In this document: positions 31,667-41,112 of the stretch, piece after piece
How the letters are laid out: the number at the start of each line of letters is the position of its first letter
How positions within the stretch are numbered: the stretch's first letter is position 1
From: Hippopus hippopus
Taxonomy: Eukaryota; Mollusca; Bivalvia; Cardiida; Cardiidae
Length of the DNA stretch: 64,000 bases
Direction: 5' to 3'
Assembly (NCBI GenBank): GCA_946811185.2
Contig: OX328108.1
Coordinates: 4,177,501-4,241,500, forward strand
The notes under the pieces: generated by a model
Seen by the model: the letters and a program-made list of their open reading frames with translations, nothing else
Database searches by the model: none
Told to the model about the DNA's origin: nothing
Position numbers and translations under genes: made by a program

Positions 31667-32649
31667 TTATAGCTAATGTAATGTTTTTGTAGACAAAATT
31701 TGTTGTTAAAATTTCTTAAGAAAACTGAATAGAGATCGTCGGCTAATGTAGTGGCGGAAGATATAGATGAATCCACGGGAACGGATCTTCCTTTCACAAG
31801 GTAGAGCATCTTATTTTTGTCGTCAAGATTATATCTCCCTGTATCAAGGTTATGTTTCAGCATATCATAAAACATTCGTTTATATTTTTTTAACCCTTTT
31901 TTATGTTTGGCTAATGTCTTTGGAGACCACGCGACGGAGGAGATATTTTGAAACGATAATTTTTTGCCTGGTAATATGAATCTTGAATAGTTTCTTTCGT
32001 AATCCCGCAGTTTTTTTCTTATTCTTTCCTCTCTGGATTTCGGATACTGTTGATGTTCTGAAATGTTACTTCCTACAAGCCTTCGCTTTCGGGTAGTAAC
32101 AAATCTTTCATCAATCGTAATTGGGGCATGCTTCTTTGGTGATGATTTCTTCTTTGGAGATTTTTTCTTTGGTGGAGCACGCTTTCTTGGAGTATGCTTT
32201 TTTGGAGACTTCTTTCTTGGAGATTTTTTCTTTTTTGGAGACTTTTTCTTTTGCGGAGCACGCTTTCGTGGAATACGTTTTCGAGTTTGTCTTTCAGCTC
32301 CAAATTTTCTGATGGTTTTTGTTCCATCCCATCTCAGCAAACTTCTGATAATAACACCACCTAGAAATCCACCCCCTCCAGGTTTTAAAATGATTTTACG
32401 TTTACTTTCCTCATCTATGGACAGATCTGCTAGCTGTTCAATATCTGCTCTATGTTTTGTCAAGTACGTTATGGTTTGTTTTGGTAATTTGATTTTATTT
32501 TCGATGATGTTTTGCGCAGCCAATGTAAACCATTTTAAAATTTCTTTTAATCCTGCTTTTAACACAGCTTCTCTTTCATGTTTATCGGTTTGTTGACTTA
32601 AATTTCGCAAAGCAGCTAAAACCGAACTTGGTGTAGCTGGTAAGGCCAT
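31660..32649 (-). CDS. core-like protein with SPKK repeats (329 residues)
   Basis: N-terminus: helical region (about 40-75) leading to KPGGGGFLGGVIIRSLLRW (about 89-107), the glycine-rich signature also seen in pX-like proteins. Middle (about 120-175): about ten units of KKKSPKK/PRKRAP type, like the SPKK motifs of histone H1 tails. C-terminus: unrecognised helical part (SREERIRKKLRDYERNYSRF onward). A role in packing virion DNA is inferred from the basic SPKK array. The gene is intact. The array gives a low-complexity 60-codon stretch that produces long spurious frames on the other strand. Confidence 0.65.
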   Translation of the reverse strand: MALPATPSSVLAALRNLSQQTDKHEREAVLKAGLKEILKWFTLAAQNIIENKIKLPKQTITYLTKHRADIEQLADLSIDEESKRKIILKPGGGGFLGGVIIRSLLRWDGTKTIRKFGAERQTRKRIPRKRAPQKKKSPKKKKSPRKKSPKKHTPRKRAPPKKKSPKKKSSPKKHAPITIDERFVTTRKRRLVGSNISEHQQYPKSREERIRKKLRDYERNYSRFILPGKKLSFQNISSVAWSPKTLAKHKKGLKKYKRMFYDMLKHNLDTGRYNLDDKNKMLYLVKGRSVPVDSSISSATTLADDLYSVFLRNFNNKFCLQKHYISYKC

Positions 32650-32752
32650 GTTTACTCACGGATGGGTATCATAAAAATGATTTATATTCAAAATGTAATT
32701 CTCTTTTAAAGCAAGAACTTTTGCATAAAAAACTTTCTTAAAGAAACCTTTT

Positions 32753-33424
32753 TTAAGCAGAAGAATAAATAACAGGTCCTCTTTCATTACCTTGTGTATA
32801 CCAACGGTAAAATATATCTGTTCGGAGTCTTAATTCTTTGTTTGTTTGTGAATGAAAATCTACGACTAGATATCCATGGTCCGACAATGTAGCATCTTCA
32901 TAAGCAGGTACCAAATGTGGGGCTTGCATTTGGCGAGCTAATGTTTTAATCTGATTCTTATCTCGTTCATTTCGAAATAAAATCATATATCTAGAATTAA
33001 GGCTAATGGTTCGACTCGATTTCGATTGCTGAAACATATTTTGCGTGATGTAAATCACACTTGCATTACGATGATGACCTTTTCTTGTAAACCAAAGTTT
33101 AATTTTTTCCTCATCTTTTTCACCCAACATGTCATCAAAGACGATTAAATGTGGAATGGATACATCACTGACAATTTCGTTTTCGTCGTCAGGAATCCCC
33201 TCCACGAATTTTATCAATTCAAATTGTGAATTAAACTTTTCCTGCATAACACTGTAGGCATGTTGCCATTCTTTGTAACACCAAACAACTCTTTCAGGAA
33301 CGATGTTGAACAAGTCTTCTCGATAGTCAATTAATCTATGAACGAACTCTGTTTTTCCACAACCGCTCGGCCCTGTGATGAAAATATTACAAGGATATTG
33401 AAATAATATGGATTGTACATCCAT
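32753..33424 (-). CDS. A32-like genome packaging ATPase
   Basis: 223 residues. Walker A GPSGCGKT is at about residue 18. Walker B LIVFDDML is at about residue 93. A sensor-like IYITQNMFQQSK is near residue 125, followed by SRYMILFRNERD. This is the FtsK/HerA-type ATPase that pumps DNA into capsids in Polintons and related viruses. Length is typical (~210-250). The gene is intact. It sits just before a repeat block that marks the end of the region lost in element 2. Confidence 0.9.
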   Translation of the reverse strand: MDVQSILFQYPCNIFITGPSGCGKTEFVHRLIDYREDLFNIVPERVVWCYKEWQHAYSVMQEKFNSQFELIKFVEGIPDDENEIVSDVSIPHLIVFDDMLGEKDEEKIKLWFTRKGHHRNASVIYITQNMFQQSKSSRTISLNSRYMILFRNERDKNQIKTLARQMQAPHLVPAYEDATLSDHGYLVVDFHSQTNKELRLRTDIFYRWYTQGNERGPVIYSSA

Positions 33425-33459
33425 ATTTTTTTTTACTTTACTCTTTAAAGGCTAATGAT

Positions 33460-33690
33460 AAAATGATAACATCATTGAAAATGAAAGCATTTTTATTGAA
33501 CAGAACTGAACAATGAAACATTTTTTGCAATACAGCATAAAAAATTTTCTTGACAATGAAAAATTCACAATGAAACATTTTTTACAATACAGCATAAAAA
33601 ACATGTTCTTGACAATGAAAAAATTCACACTGAAATATTTTTTCACAATGAATTATTCACAATGAATTATTTACAATACAGCATATAACA
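33460..33690. repeat. AT-rich tandem repeat, other deletion breakpoint homolog
   Basis: About six diverged units of ~45 bp built from CAATGAAAAATTCACAATG and TTTTTTACAATACAGCAT. The block opens with TTTTATTGAACAGAACTGAA (about 33492..33511), identical to the opening at 25743. Open frames through it are artefacts. The matching block in element 2 is 51990..52290. Confidence 0.75.
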
Positions 33691-33696
33691 AATTTT

Positions 33697-34339
33697 TTAC
33701 AATGCAAATTCGCAAATACCACGAGTTTCACATTTGTCTTCATATTCCGTAATGTCTTTGTGCAATTGCTCATAACCCAAAAACATTGTATATTCACTGT
33801 CCAAATCGTTGAAATCTCGTAGTCCCATGAATGGAGCAACATGTCTATAAGCGTCTTTTGTTGAAAGAGCTGAATATACTACTTCTTCTGTAACATCTCT
33901 ATCAAATAGAATATACCCTACCATGCTTTCCATTGATTCTCCGTAGGAATGAACAGATCCTTTTTTGTAGCGTAAGTAAAAGTGAAATAAAACTGATTTC
34001 ATTTTCAGAACGTTAAGAAAACTTTCTTCTGTTGTTCCTATGATAAAAAATGTCCATCGACTTGTGGATCGAAACAGCTTAATAATAACATTGTCTATCT
34101 GCTAAATAAGTTTTGAGAACGAGATCTATACCCCAATCGTCCACTATCATCGCAATAAAGTTGATTATAGCATACACTTTGTAGGATTTTTCTCCTTTTG
34201 CAACCCACTTAAACAATTTTCCGATCCAAATTTTCACACAGAAAAATTTAATGTTAACCTGTGTTCGTTCATCAAGCGTATGCTGTCGAACAAATTCTCC
34301 ATAAATTTTTTCACGTAGTTCTATTGGTAACGGCAACAT
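33697..34339 (-). pseudogene. unknown Polinton gene next to polymerase, broken
   Basis: The start is taken at the ATG at 34337..34339 (MLPLPIELREKIYG). The frame ends early at 34079. The rest continues in another frame at 33697..34002 (KGSVHSYGESMESM, ending ETRGICEFAL). Comparison with 51335..51987 in element 2 shows 11 bases missing here near 34093. The element 2 copy is broken instead near its start. The protein (~215 residues) has no motif I know. Its position after the polymerase is shared by both elements. Confidence 0.65.
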
Positions 34340-34420
34340 GATTGTTATTTTTTTGACCAATGGCTAATATTTTTTCCCGACTTACTTTGACTGATCGCCA
34401 CACAACAATGTGATATAGAA

Positions 34421-37400
34421 TTATTTTCTCAAACTTTTATAACCATAGGGTACAGTGTCAGCACCATTTACAATAACTCTCTTGGTGTATACAGAGCGAA
34501 ACGTTTTTGTTTGTGGTTCACTGGTAACCGTTCTATCTCTGTGTCTTTTAATTCTACAATCATACTGAATTTTGATTTCTATTGTGCGATCCAAAGCACA
34601 TTTTGAATATGTATCGAAATTCACCACCTGCTTTGTATTGTAATCCAGAGTAATCCCCTTTACTTTACATTTGCTTATCTCTTCTCCATCTTTTGTTTTC
34701 ATTTTGTAAGCATAATTCTTAGGCCCAAGCCCTCTGAATTGAGTAATTTTACAAGCAGGCTCTTCATCAGTCCATTTTCCTAGCCGGCTGTTAATAATGG
34801 GAGGGTTCCATAATTCAGGGTCATACAACTATCTGTATCGAAATACAGAACTCTATCTTTTAACTTTTCAAGAACGCTGTACAATTCCAACCTTGCATAA
34901 GCTGTTACGTAAGACCCTACTACCACATGGGCTGTAGCGTGGGTATCAATATGTTCCAACTTTGATTCATAGTTAACCAAGATGAATGGACAGTCCTCGT
35001 CAAAGATTTCTACATGCTTTACAATGAAATTGGGATTGGTGACTAATTCAAAATATTTAGACGGATCACTGATGTATTCCGTCTTGGACATTTTTTCACG
35101 CTGAGCTAATTTTTCCCAAAGACAGTTCAACATAATCTTAGCAAATGACCTTCTCCCAGGATTTTTTTTAATACAACTTGGATCAAGACGAACACCTTCC
35201 ACCTTCTCATATTCACAAACGAACTGATCTTTTTCTGAGTCTGATTGACACCAATCTGGATAACCACTGGCTTCTTGCTTAATTTTCAAGAAATTGTCCA
35301 CATAACCTTTAAAGAACTGATCTGACACAGAATTGAAATGCCAAATTTCATACACTTGCAATAATCGATAACCGCAGTCAAGAGCCTTGAATAATTCAAA
35401 AGTAACCCAAGTTCCGACCAAACCCATCTCTTCTTCACCATGACTACAAATGCTTGAACTTTCTTCTGCACATTTCATGCAGAGTGGAAACATCATTTTG
35501 TTGTTACAGTGAACTGGGAGAACGGGGTGAAACAAATCAGTTGGAGGCAAAACTTTGCATTTGATTAACCCCTCATATTGTCGAATATTGTTCATGTCAA
35601 TATTCTCAGCAGACAAAATTTCTGGCTGACCTACAGGATAGGATTTGTGTTTACAAACATAAGGGTACAGAGAACAGATATCAATGTACTTGATCTCCTT
35701 CTTGCTTTTTTCATCAACATCATAACCAATTTTTATTGCATTACATCTTCCCCCAGACAAACCATCCCTCGGGTCGATAGGGTCCCAATGTGGATATAAC
35801 TTTTCAATGAGTTTTTTGTACTCTTTATCCTTCATCTTAGCATCGAAATCGTGCTCCCAAATGTACACTACATTATAACCCATTTTTTCGATATCTGCTA
35901 TACGTTCAAAAGTACATTCGTACAATTCAGACATGGGTTTCCCATTAATAGGATTGATCTGTTTTCGATCTGTATAGCATACAGGACAACCATGATACAA
36001 ATCCCCAAGAAATTCATAAACAGTGTTTGATTGACGGTGAAAACCATCTACACTATATCTCCCGATTTGAACTTCCCCACCATTTTTTGCATGCTGAATA
36101 TTAATACCTTTTTCCTGAGCTACGCTTTGAACCCAGCGTATCGCTTTCATAGAAAACCGACGTCTGGATGAGTCTTTGCTTGAAATGATAGCTATTTGAT
36201 TTTCTGGCAAATATTTGCTTCGCCAGACCTTGTTACAAGCATCTGCAATGGTAATCGCCTCTAAAAATGGACAAATACCACCGTGTTCGATAAACAGCTT
36301 TCTGAATTCAGCACACCCTCGTCTAAGGATATCAACATCTGACCTACAGTACAATTCCATCTCCTTCTGAAAATTGAATTCCTCACCCTTTTGAACTTTG
36401 TCATTATACCAAACTATGAATTTTGGCCTAACCTCTTCAGGCATTGAGTCGGGCTTGTAATAAGACATATCCAAGTAAGGTCCAATGTAACTCCAAAATT
36501 CATCTGTATTTGCCCAGTGAGGAAAGTAACCTTTTTTCATTTCCTGAAGACCAAATGTGGCTGGAAATTTTGCCAAACCAAAGCTCATGAAATTGAAAGA
36601 ATCGATCAGACGCACACCATTCAGTTCTAACTTCATAATATTGTTTCCATTCATGATCAATTTTGGAAGTTTTAACCCAACTTTGACAATATAGTCAAGA
36701 ATGAACTGCCCGTCATAACCTTTGAAATTATGGGCGATAGCCGTGACTCCTTTATGATGTTTTGAAAAGAGCCACTTGCAAAATTGACTCAAAGTTTCTT
36801 CACCTTGAAAAATAACTTCCCTACCCTCTTCAAATTCACTGCATGTAGAACAATGAAAATCGAGTGATTTATCGATACATTCATCACATGCTCTGTGTGC
36901 AATACAATAATTCGGGATGTGTACACCTGTGTCTTGTTTGCATTCAAAATCAAAGAAAATGAACTGTGGTTTTTTGACTACAGAAGAACTCGTCTCGTCA
37001 TCGCTGTCATGGTTCAACTTACTTTGGTAAGGTTGAATATAGCATCGATGAGAAAAGTTAACAATTCTCTTAAAGATTTTACACCTTTTCTTTCCATTGC
37101 AAACATGATTTTTCTTTCTGACAAGATATTGCACACCACATTTCGAACAGAGTTTCACTAATTCACAAATGGATTTCTTTTCTTTACCTTGAACAATTCT
37201 GTGATTTCCAAAGCATACAGCACTAAAAAATCGTCTACGACAATAACTGCAAACATATTCTTTGAATTCTGATGGACGTTTTCCTTTGCGGTAACAACCT
37301 CTGCAGATATTTGAACAAACATGACTTTCCCGCTGAGAGTAACCCACATCACAGAACTCACAATAATATGCACAACAAAAAAAACCTTCGATAGATTTGA

Positions 37401-38016
37401 TGTAGTCATAATGGTTTTGATGAAAGTACAAATGTATGATCTTACTATTGGTTTTCACCTCTGGATGTTCAAATATCTTTCCCGTTTTGGAATGTTGATC
37501 GTGAACTTTAATGACATAGTCTTTTTCATACAAGAATGCTTGAATTTTTTTGTATTCGTCAATTCCTACAGGCTGTGTTGGTAAAACTCCAGCTTCATTC
37601 AACAATTTCTCAGCTTCAGTCTTTTGAAGAGGACGGTTTGAACGACGAATACGATCCCATTTCCTATTCCACGCTTCGTTGTTTTCACGTTTATTGTAGC
37701 AAATTTCCACAACAACGGCTCTTGCAAAACATAGTTGGTCATGATTGTCAATTTGAATAATGGATTGTTTCTTCTTGGCAAAAACCTTTGAATCTAATTC
37801 TGATACTTTGTATTTCTTTTTTCCGCTGCCACATAGAGGTATTGTATGTGTAATGTCAAATGTCATGAATCCATCGTTCAAGACGAAATCTGTATTCGAT
37901 TGTAAAACTCGTTCAATTTCATTCAACATAGTTTCACCTTGCAACTGTTCTGTAGTTAAAAAGGGAATATGGATCCCCATTTCCAACGAAGGATGATTGA
38001 TGCTAATTCTAATCAT
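34421..38016 (-). pseudogene. polB: protein-primed DNA polymerase B, C-terminal frameshift
   Basis: 1078 codons read cleanly from ATG 38014..38016, then the frame is lost near 34810 and resumes as 34421..34828. N-terminal third: Cys/His-rich zinc-like region (YCEFCDVGY, CRGCYRKGK, CSKCGVQY). Exonuclease: FFDFECKQD, AHNFKGYDGQF, YCRSDVDIL. Polymerase: motif A YIDICSLYP, motif B KIMLNCLWEKLAQR, motif C YFDTDSC. Comparison with element 2 shows 10 bases missing right after motif C. Motif B has Glu where element 2 has Gly, a change at a normally conserved position. The enzyme would copy the linear genome from a protein primer. Both lesions suggest loss of function. Confidence 0.92.
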
Positions 38017-38049
38017 GTCCGTCGGGTTAGCATTTAACTTTCGAATGAT

Positions 38050-38340
38050 TTAATGGGTAACATCGTCAAATAATCCAAGCAGTCTCTGAGGTGATAATTC
38101 TTCAAATTTCTTAAAACTCGCAGTCAGTACATGTGATTCTGTTCTAAATTTTCTTGACTTCTTATTACCCCTTTCTGTTAAGTCATATAGGCTTTTCATG
38201 TCTAAGGTAGAGTTGATACTTTCATCGTCACTGTCACTTTCTTCTTTCAATGGTCTAGATTTTTTCTTTTTTGTTGGTGGAAATACCTCATCGTCACTTT
38301 CGCTGTCTGAATAGGTTATTATTCTTTTTCTTTTACCCAT
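38050..38340 (-). CDS. small acidic/basic nuclear-type protein (96 residues)
   Basis: The start is the ATG at 38338..38340; the frame is open further up but without need. It begins GKRKRIITYSDSESDDE, with Ser-acid clusters typical of casein-kinase sites, and has two basic patches (TKKKKSRP, RGNKKSRKFR) that could be nuclear signals. The gene ends 34 bases above the polymerase start. It shares a short divergent promoter with the zinc-knuckle gene. It is absent from element 2. The function is unknown. Confidence 0.6.
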   Translation of the reverse strand: MGKRKRIITYSDSESDDEVFPPTKKKKSRPLKEESDSDDESINSTLDMKSLYDLTERGNKKSRKFRTESHVLTASFKKFEELSPQRLLGLFDDVTH

Positions 38341-38394
38341 CGTTTTAGCTCTGAGTGAAAAGACAATAATGCAGGAAGTGAGAAAAACTAACAA

Positions 38395-38430
38395 TTTATA
38401 GAGCCTCTTCGTTGCAGCAGTGTATAAATA
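38395..38430. promoter_or_regulatory. divergent TATA pair
   Basis: TATAAA on the minus strand (38395..38400) and TATAAATA on the plus strand (38423..38430) lie 22 bases apart and face outward. They would drive the 96-residue gene (minus) and the zinc-knuckle gene (plus, ATG 69 bases below). Confidence 0.7.
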
Positions 38431-38498
38431 GAGACGACGGTTGTGAAAATCTAATCATTCTTCTGCTCAACCTCAGACAGTATAGTTAATAAAAGAAT

Positions 38499-39341
38499 AT
38501 GAGCGAGTTCAAGCTGCAAAATACATCACCGCTTAGAAAGAGGGTACATCTGTATGTTAATCCATACACCCACGATTATGAGGTCAGCAATGTTCCGTCA
38601 AAGTATCATGTTAAACATATCGGAAACTATGTGGGATCATTTTTATCACATCAACATTTAGAAGAAAAAGATGTTTACCGTACTACCCGCTGCAGAGTTT
38701 TGGATCAAGCGACGGTCGACAAACGATATGGGGTGAATGGCGAGAGAACAAATATTTGTTTTACGTGCAACGAGGCAGGACATTGGGCCAAAGAATGTCC
38801 AAAAAAAGAAAATCAGACAGGAACAATTGTTTTTGTCTACGTGAATCCACACAGTCATGACATCGAAATTTCACCATCGTTTTACAACGGTGTCGGTCTC
38901 CAACATATGAAATTCGTCGGCACACTAAATTCATTCTGCAGTGAAAATACATGGAAAAAAAGTTCACCACAAGCTACATCATCCATTGAAACTCAGACCG
39001 TAGATATACAGTCCGACACAACGGATATCAGCGATTCAGAAATCTGTAAAATAGCAGATGATTTAGAGACATTACGAAAAAATCTGCACAAACAAAATCT
39101 CATAGATTCCACAAAAAACGAATTTTCTGCAGAACCGAGTTGTTCGTACGGAGAGGAAAAACAGCAAAACAACGAAAAGAAGAAAAAACGAGTAACAAAG
39201 AACTGTTTCTTTTGCAAATCAGCAAAACACGAGGATACAATCTGCCCAGATATGGTATTAAAAACCAATGAAAGGGGAAGAAAACGTAAAACCAAATGTG
39301 AATCTGACATTCCGAAGAAAAAAAGAAAACATACTGACTGA
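38499..39341 (+). CDS. two-zinc-knuckle protein with internal repeat (280 residues)
   Basis: Two canonical C-x2-C-x4-H-x4-C knuckles are visible: CFTCNEAGHWAKEC (residues 87-100) and CFFCKSAKHEDTIC (236-249). A ~35-residue unit is repeated: VHLYVNPYTHDYEVS (from 16) and FVYVNPHSHDIEIS (from 112), each followed by a HxxxxxGxxxSF tail. So the protein looks like a duplicated module, unit plus knuckle. The end is Lys/Arg-rich (RKRKTK, KKKRKH), suggesting nuclear or RNA binding. Such knuckles usually bind single-stranded RNA or DNA. I do not know this as a Polinton gene. It is one of few plus-strand genes and intact. Element 2 lacks it. Confidence 0.75.
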   Translation: MSEFKLQNTSPLRKRVHLYVNPYTHDYEVSNVPSKYHVKHIGNYVGSFLSHQHLEEKDVYRTTRCRVLDQATVDKRYGVNGERTNICFTCNEAGHWAKECPKKENQTGTIVFVYVNPHSHDIEISPSFYNGVGLQHMKFVGTLNSFCSENTWKKSSPQATSSIETQTVDIQSDTTDISDSEICKIADDLETLRKNLHKQNLIDSTKNEFSAEPSCSYGEEKQQNNEKKKKRVTKNCFFCKSAKHEDTICPDMVLKTNERGRKRKTKCESDIPKKKRKHTD

Positions 39342-39588
39342 AAAAAGATTTCAACACAATATTGAATTTAAACAAAAAAAGACTGACTTGATTTTTTCAT
39401 TCATTTTTGTCTTTACAGTTCATTCATTTTTGTCTTTACAGTTCATGACTTGATTTTTCATTGTACATAAGTTCTTTTGAAAGTAAAAACATAAAATAAT
39501 TGCTTCTTACTTTTGACTTTTTCTAGTTTTAACTTTTTTTTACTTTTGACAATTTTGAAGAAAGAAAGATCTTTTCTTGGAGATGGTT
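39342..39588. other. short intergenic spacer of element 1
   Basis: AT-rich, with a 21-base direct repeat TTCATTTTTGTCTTTACAGT (39400..39442). There is no gene. The side next to the 68-residue gene (39510..39588) is matched by element 2 up to about 47390, where host sequence replaces it. Confidence 0.6.
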
Positions 39589-39604
39589 AGCCCTGAAAAG
39601 GGCT
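39589..39604 (-). terminator. histone-like 3' stem-loop after the 68-residue gene
   Basis: AGCCCTTTTCAGGGCT on the minus strand, 31 bases below the stop, then AACCATCTCCAAGAAAAGAT. The CAAGAAA purine element is nearly the sea-urchin-type histone downstream element. Confidence 0.82.
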
Positions 39605-39635
39605 TTTTTGAAGGATTTCACAATGAAATCAACCT

Positions 39636-39842
39636 CTACAACTCTTCCACCCGATCCACTGGGGTGATTTCACACCCACAGTGTTCACAGCAAGTCGATG
39701 AACCTTCATCATCATCGTAAAATCCTTCATCTGGATCAGGACAGTTATGTTTCTGCCCAAGATACTTCAGGATAGCGAAACATTTCCCACACTCTATATG
39801 ACACCTGCTTGCGCAGTGAGGATAGACAAGAATTCGAACCAT
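39636..39842 (-). CDS. Cys-rich accessory protein (68 residues)
   Basis: Cysteines are arranged as C-x3-C-x3-C-x2-C, then KHNC, then CCEHCGC near the end. An acidic stretch (PDPDEGFYDDDEGS) lies in between. It probably binds two zinc ions. Element 2 has an intact relative at 47059..47265 with the same cysteines. It has an E2F-CRE-type upstream region shared with the divergent gene at 40232, and a histone-like stem-loop after its stop. The function is unknown; a small zinc adaptor or regulator is a guess. Confidence 0.75.
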   Translation of the reverse strand: MVRILVYPHCASRCHIECGKCFAILKYLGQKHNCPDPDEGFYDDDEGSSTCCEHCGCEITPVDRVEEL

Positions 39843-39882
39843 CCTGGAGCAAATATGTTTTTTTATGTAAAAAGATTGTCTT

Positions 39883-39956
39883 TTTATAATTCACAGTGTG
39901 GATTGACCTACTTGACTCATGACTCATGACGTCATTTTCTCCTATGTTTTCCCGCG
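39883..39956. promoter_or_regulatory. E2F, CRE and double AP-1 module between divergent genes
   Basis: On the minus strand toward the 68-residue gene: CGCGGGAAA (39948..39956), CRE TGACGTCA (39927..39934), two abutting AP-1 TGAGTCA (39920..39926 and 39913..39919), then TATAAA (39883..39888). The plus-strand gene has its own TATA at 40115..40120. Confidence 0.78.
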
Positions 39957-40114
39957 TCGGCGTTTCATACTGTTTTGGCTCTCAATTAACATTGTCAAAT
40001 TGAATCGACAGTTATATCGGTGTTTTTTCACCACTCCTAATTCAGTGTCACGCAGTACAATCCTGGTGTTTCCCACCAGGTCCGTGCTCTTAAATTTTCA
40101 ATCCTCTGTAAACG

Positions 40115-40231
40115 TATAAAACCCAGCGTTATTTCCATACATTCATCATTTCTTTGACTCTCAGCTTACGATCACTTCGAAAGCAGTATCAATATTCGGA
40201 AGCAGTATCAATATTCGGAAGCAGTTTCAAT
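40115..40231 (+). promoter_or_regulatory. TATA box and repeated leader of the 198-residue gene
   Basis: GTATAAAACCCAGCG at 40114..40128, then a leader with three copies of an ~18-base repeat (GAAGCAGTATCAATATTCG type, 40185..40231). The last copy runs into the ATG. The same leader repeats precede the genes at 25461, 46723 and 52580. Confidence 0.75.
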
Positions 40232-40828
40232 ATGGAGCACAACTTAGATGAATTCAACTTGGACGATTTCCTGCCAGTGGAAAACAATGGAGACGTTCTT
40301 TCATCAGTTATAAATTCGACAATCATCAATCCGTCGACGGTGTTGGACAACATTTATGAAGAGGTGAAACAGTTAAATTCAAAACAAGATTCCGTGATGG
40401 TTCGGATCTTAGAACAACTGGAGACTTTAAACAAGCATTTGGAGGAGATTAAAACTTTAAACACAAACACCGAACAGCTCAGTAGAAATATCGAGACACT
40501 ACGCCAACAGAGCCAGCGCATTTCACCAGTTCCTGTGAAGATCCCTGTGGAGTTTGACTTTGATAAAACCAATCTTCACAAGTTAGTGGACTCTATCGTA
40601 GCTGTTGTGAAGAAAAATCAGCCAAAGGAAAAACAACCAAGAACAACAAACCCAAGAAAAACAACAAAACGGAAATCAGAGGAAGACGATAGCCATCTCC
40701 ACAAGAAACAGCGAGTTGATCAAAAGAGACCTACACCGATAATGACAGGCCAGGGCAAATACGGGAAAAACATTGATAATCACGATGACTTCATAATCCA
40801 GAAAAAGCCAAAGAAAAGCTGTCGGTAG
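40232..40828 (+). CDS. accessory coiled-coil, NLS-bearing protein (198 residues)
   Basis: The ATG at 40232 is chosen because upstream codons are the leader repeat shared with unrelated genes. N-terminus: acidic-hydrophobic LDEFNLDDFLPVENN, resembling activation domains. Middle (about 50-100): coiled coil (VRILEQLETLNKHLEEIKTL). C-terminal third: strongly basic (RKTTKRKSEEDD, KKQRVDQKRP) with likely nuclear signals and a KKPKKSCR end. Element 2 has a longer homolog at 45926..46723 with a tail duplication. It has histone-like stem-loops after the stop. It could be an early transcription regulator of the element; this is inference. Confidence 0.72.
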   Translation: MEHNLDEFNLDDFLPVENNGDVLSSVINSTIINPSTVLDNIYEEVKQLNSKQDSVMVRILEQLETLNKHLEEIKTLNTNTEQLSRNIETLRQQSQRISPVPVKIPVEFDFDKTNLHKLVDSIVAVVKKNQPKEKQPRTTNPRKTTKRKSEEDDSHLHKKQRVDQKRPTPIMTGQGKYGKNIDNHDDFIIQKKPKKSCR

Positions 40829-40857
40829 AGAAAAAAACACAACCTCCAAAACAAAAC

Positions 40858-40897
40858 AGCCCTTTTCAGGGCTAACCCAACAGTCCTTTTCAGGACT
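40858..40897 (+). terminator. tandem histone-like 3' stem-loops after the 198-residue gene
   Basis: AGCCCTTTTCAGGGCT (40858..40873), AACCC, then AGTCCTTTTCAGGACT (40882..40897), AACCATTTACCACGAAAGTT. Both stems are perfect. They start 30 bases below the stop and lie at the inner edge of the inverted repeat. Confidence 0.82.
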
Positions 40898-41061
40898 AAC
40901 CATTTACCACGAAAGTTCTATCTTTTCTTCAAATTGTCAATCTTCTTTCTTTTAGAAGAGTTACACTCCAAAGAGTAAAGTCCGACTCAGTGATATAGGG
41001 ACAAATTCCCTCAGGGTAGGCAACCTGGGCTCTACAGGGTAGGTAGCCTAGGGCGCTACAG

Positions 41062-41112
41062 GGTAGGTAGCCTGGGACGCGGCGGTTCGGCCGCGTCCCT
41101 AGGCTACCTACC
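41062..41112. promoter_or_regulatory. hairpin at the right tip of element 1
   Basis: Mirror image of 22975..23025: 22-bp stem with one bulge and a 6-base loop, 9 bases from the tip. Confidence 0.75.

Noticed and set aside
32063..32596. A 177-codon plus-strand frame rich in FFGDFFF
   Set aside because: It is the complement of the SPKK/KKKSPKK array of the minus-strand core-like protein. Its hydrophobic look is a mirror of Lys codons.
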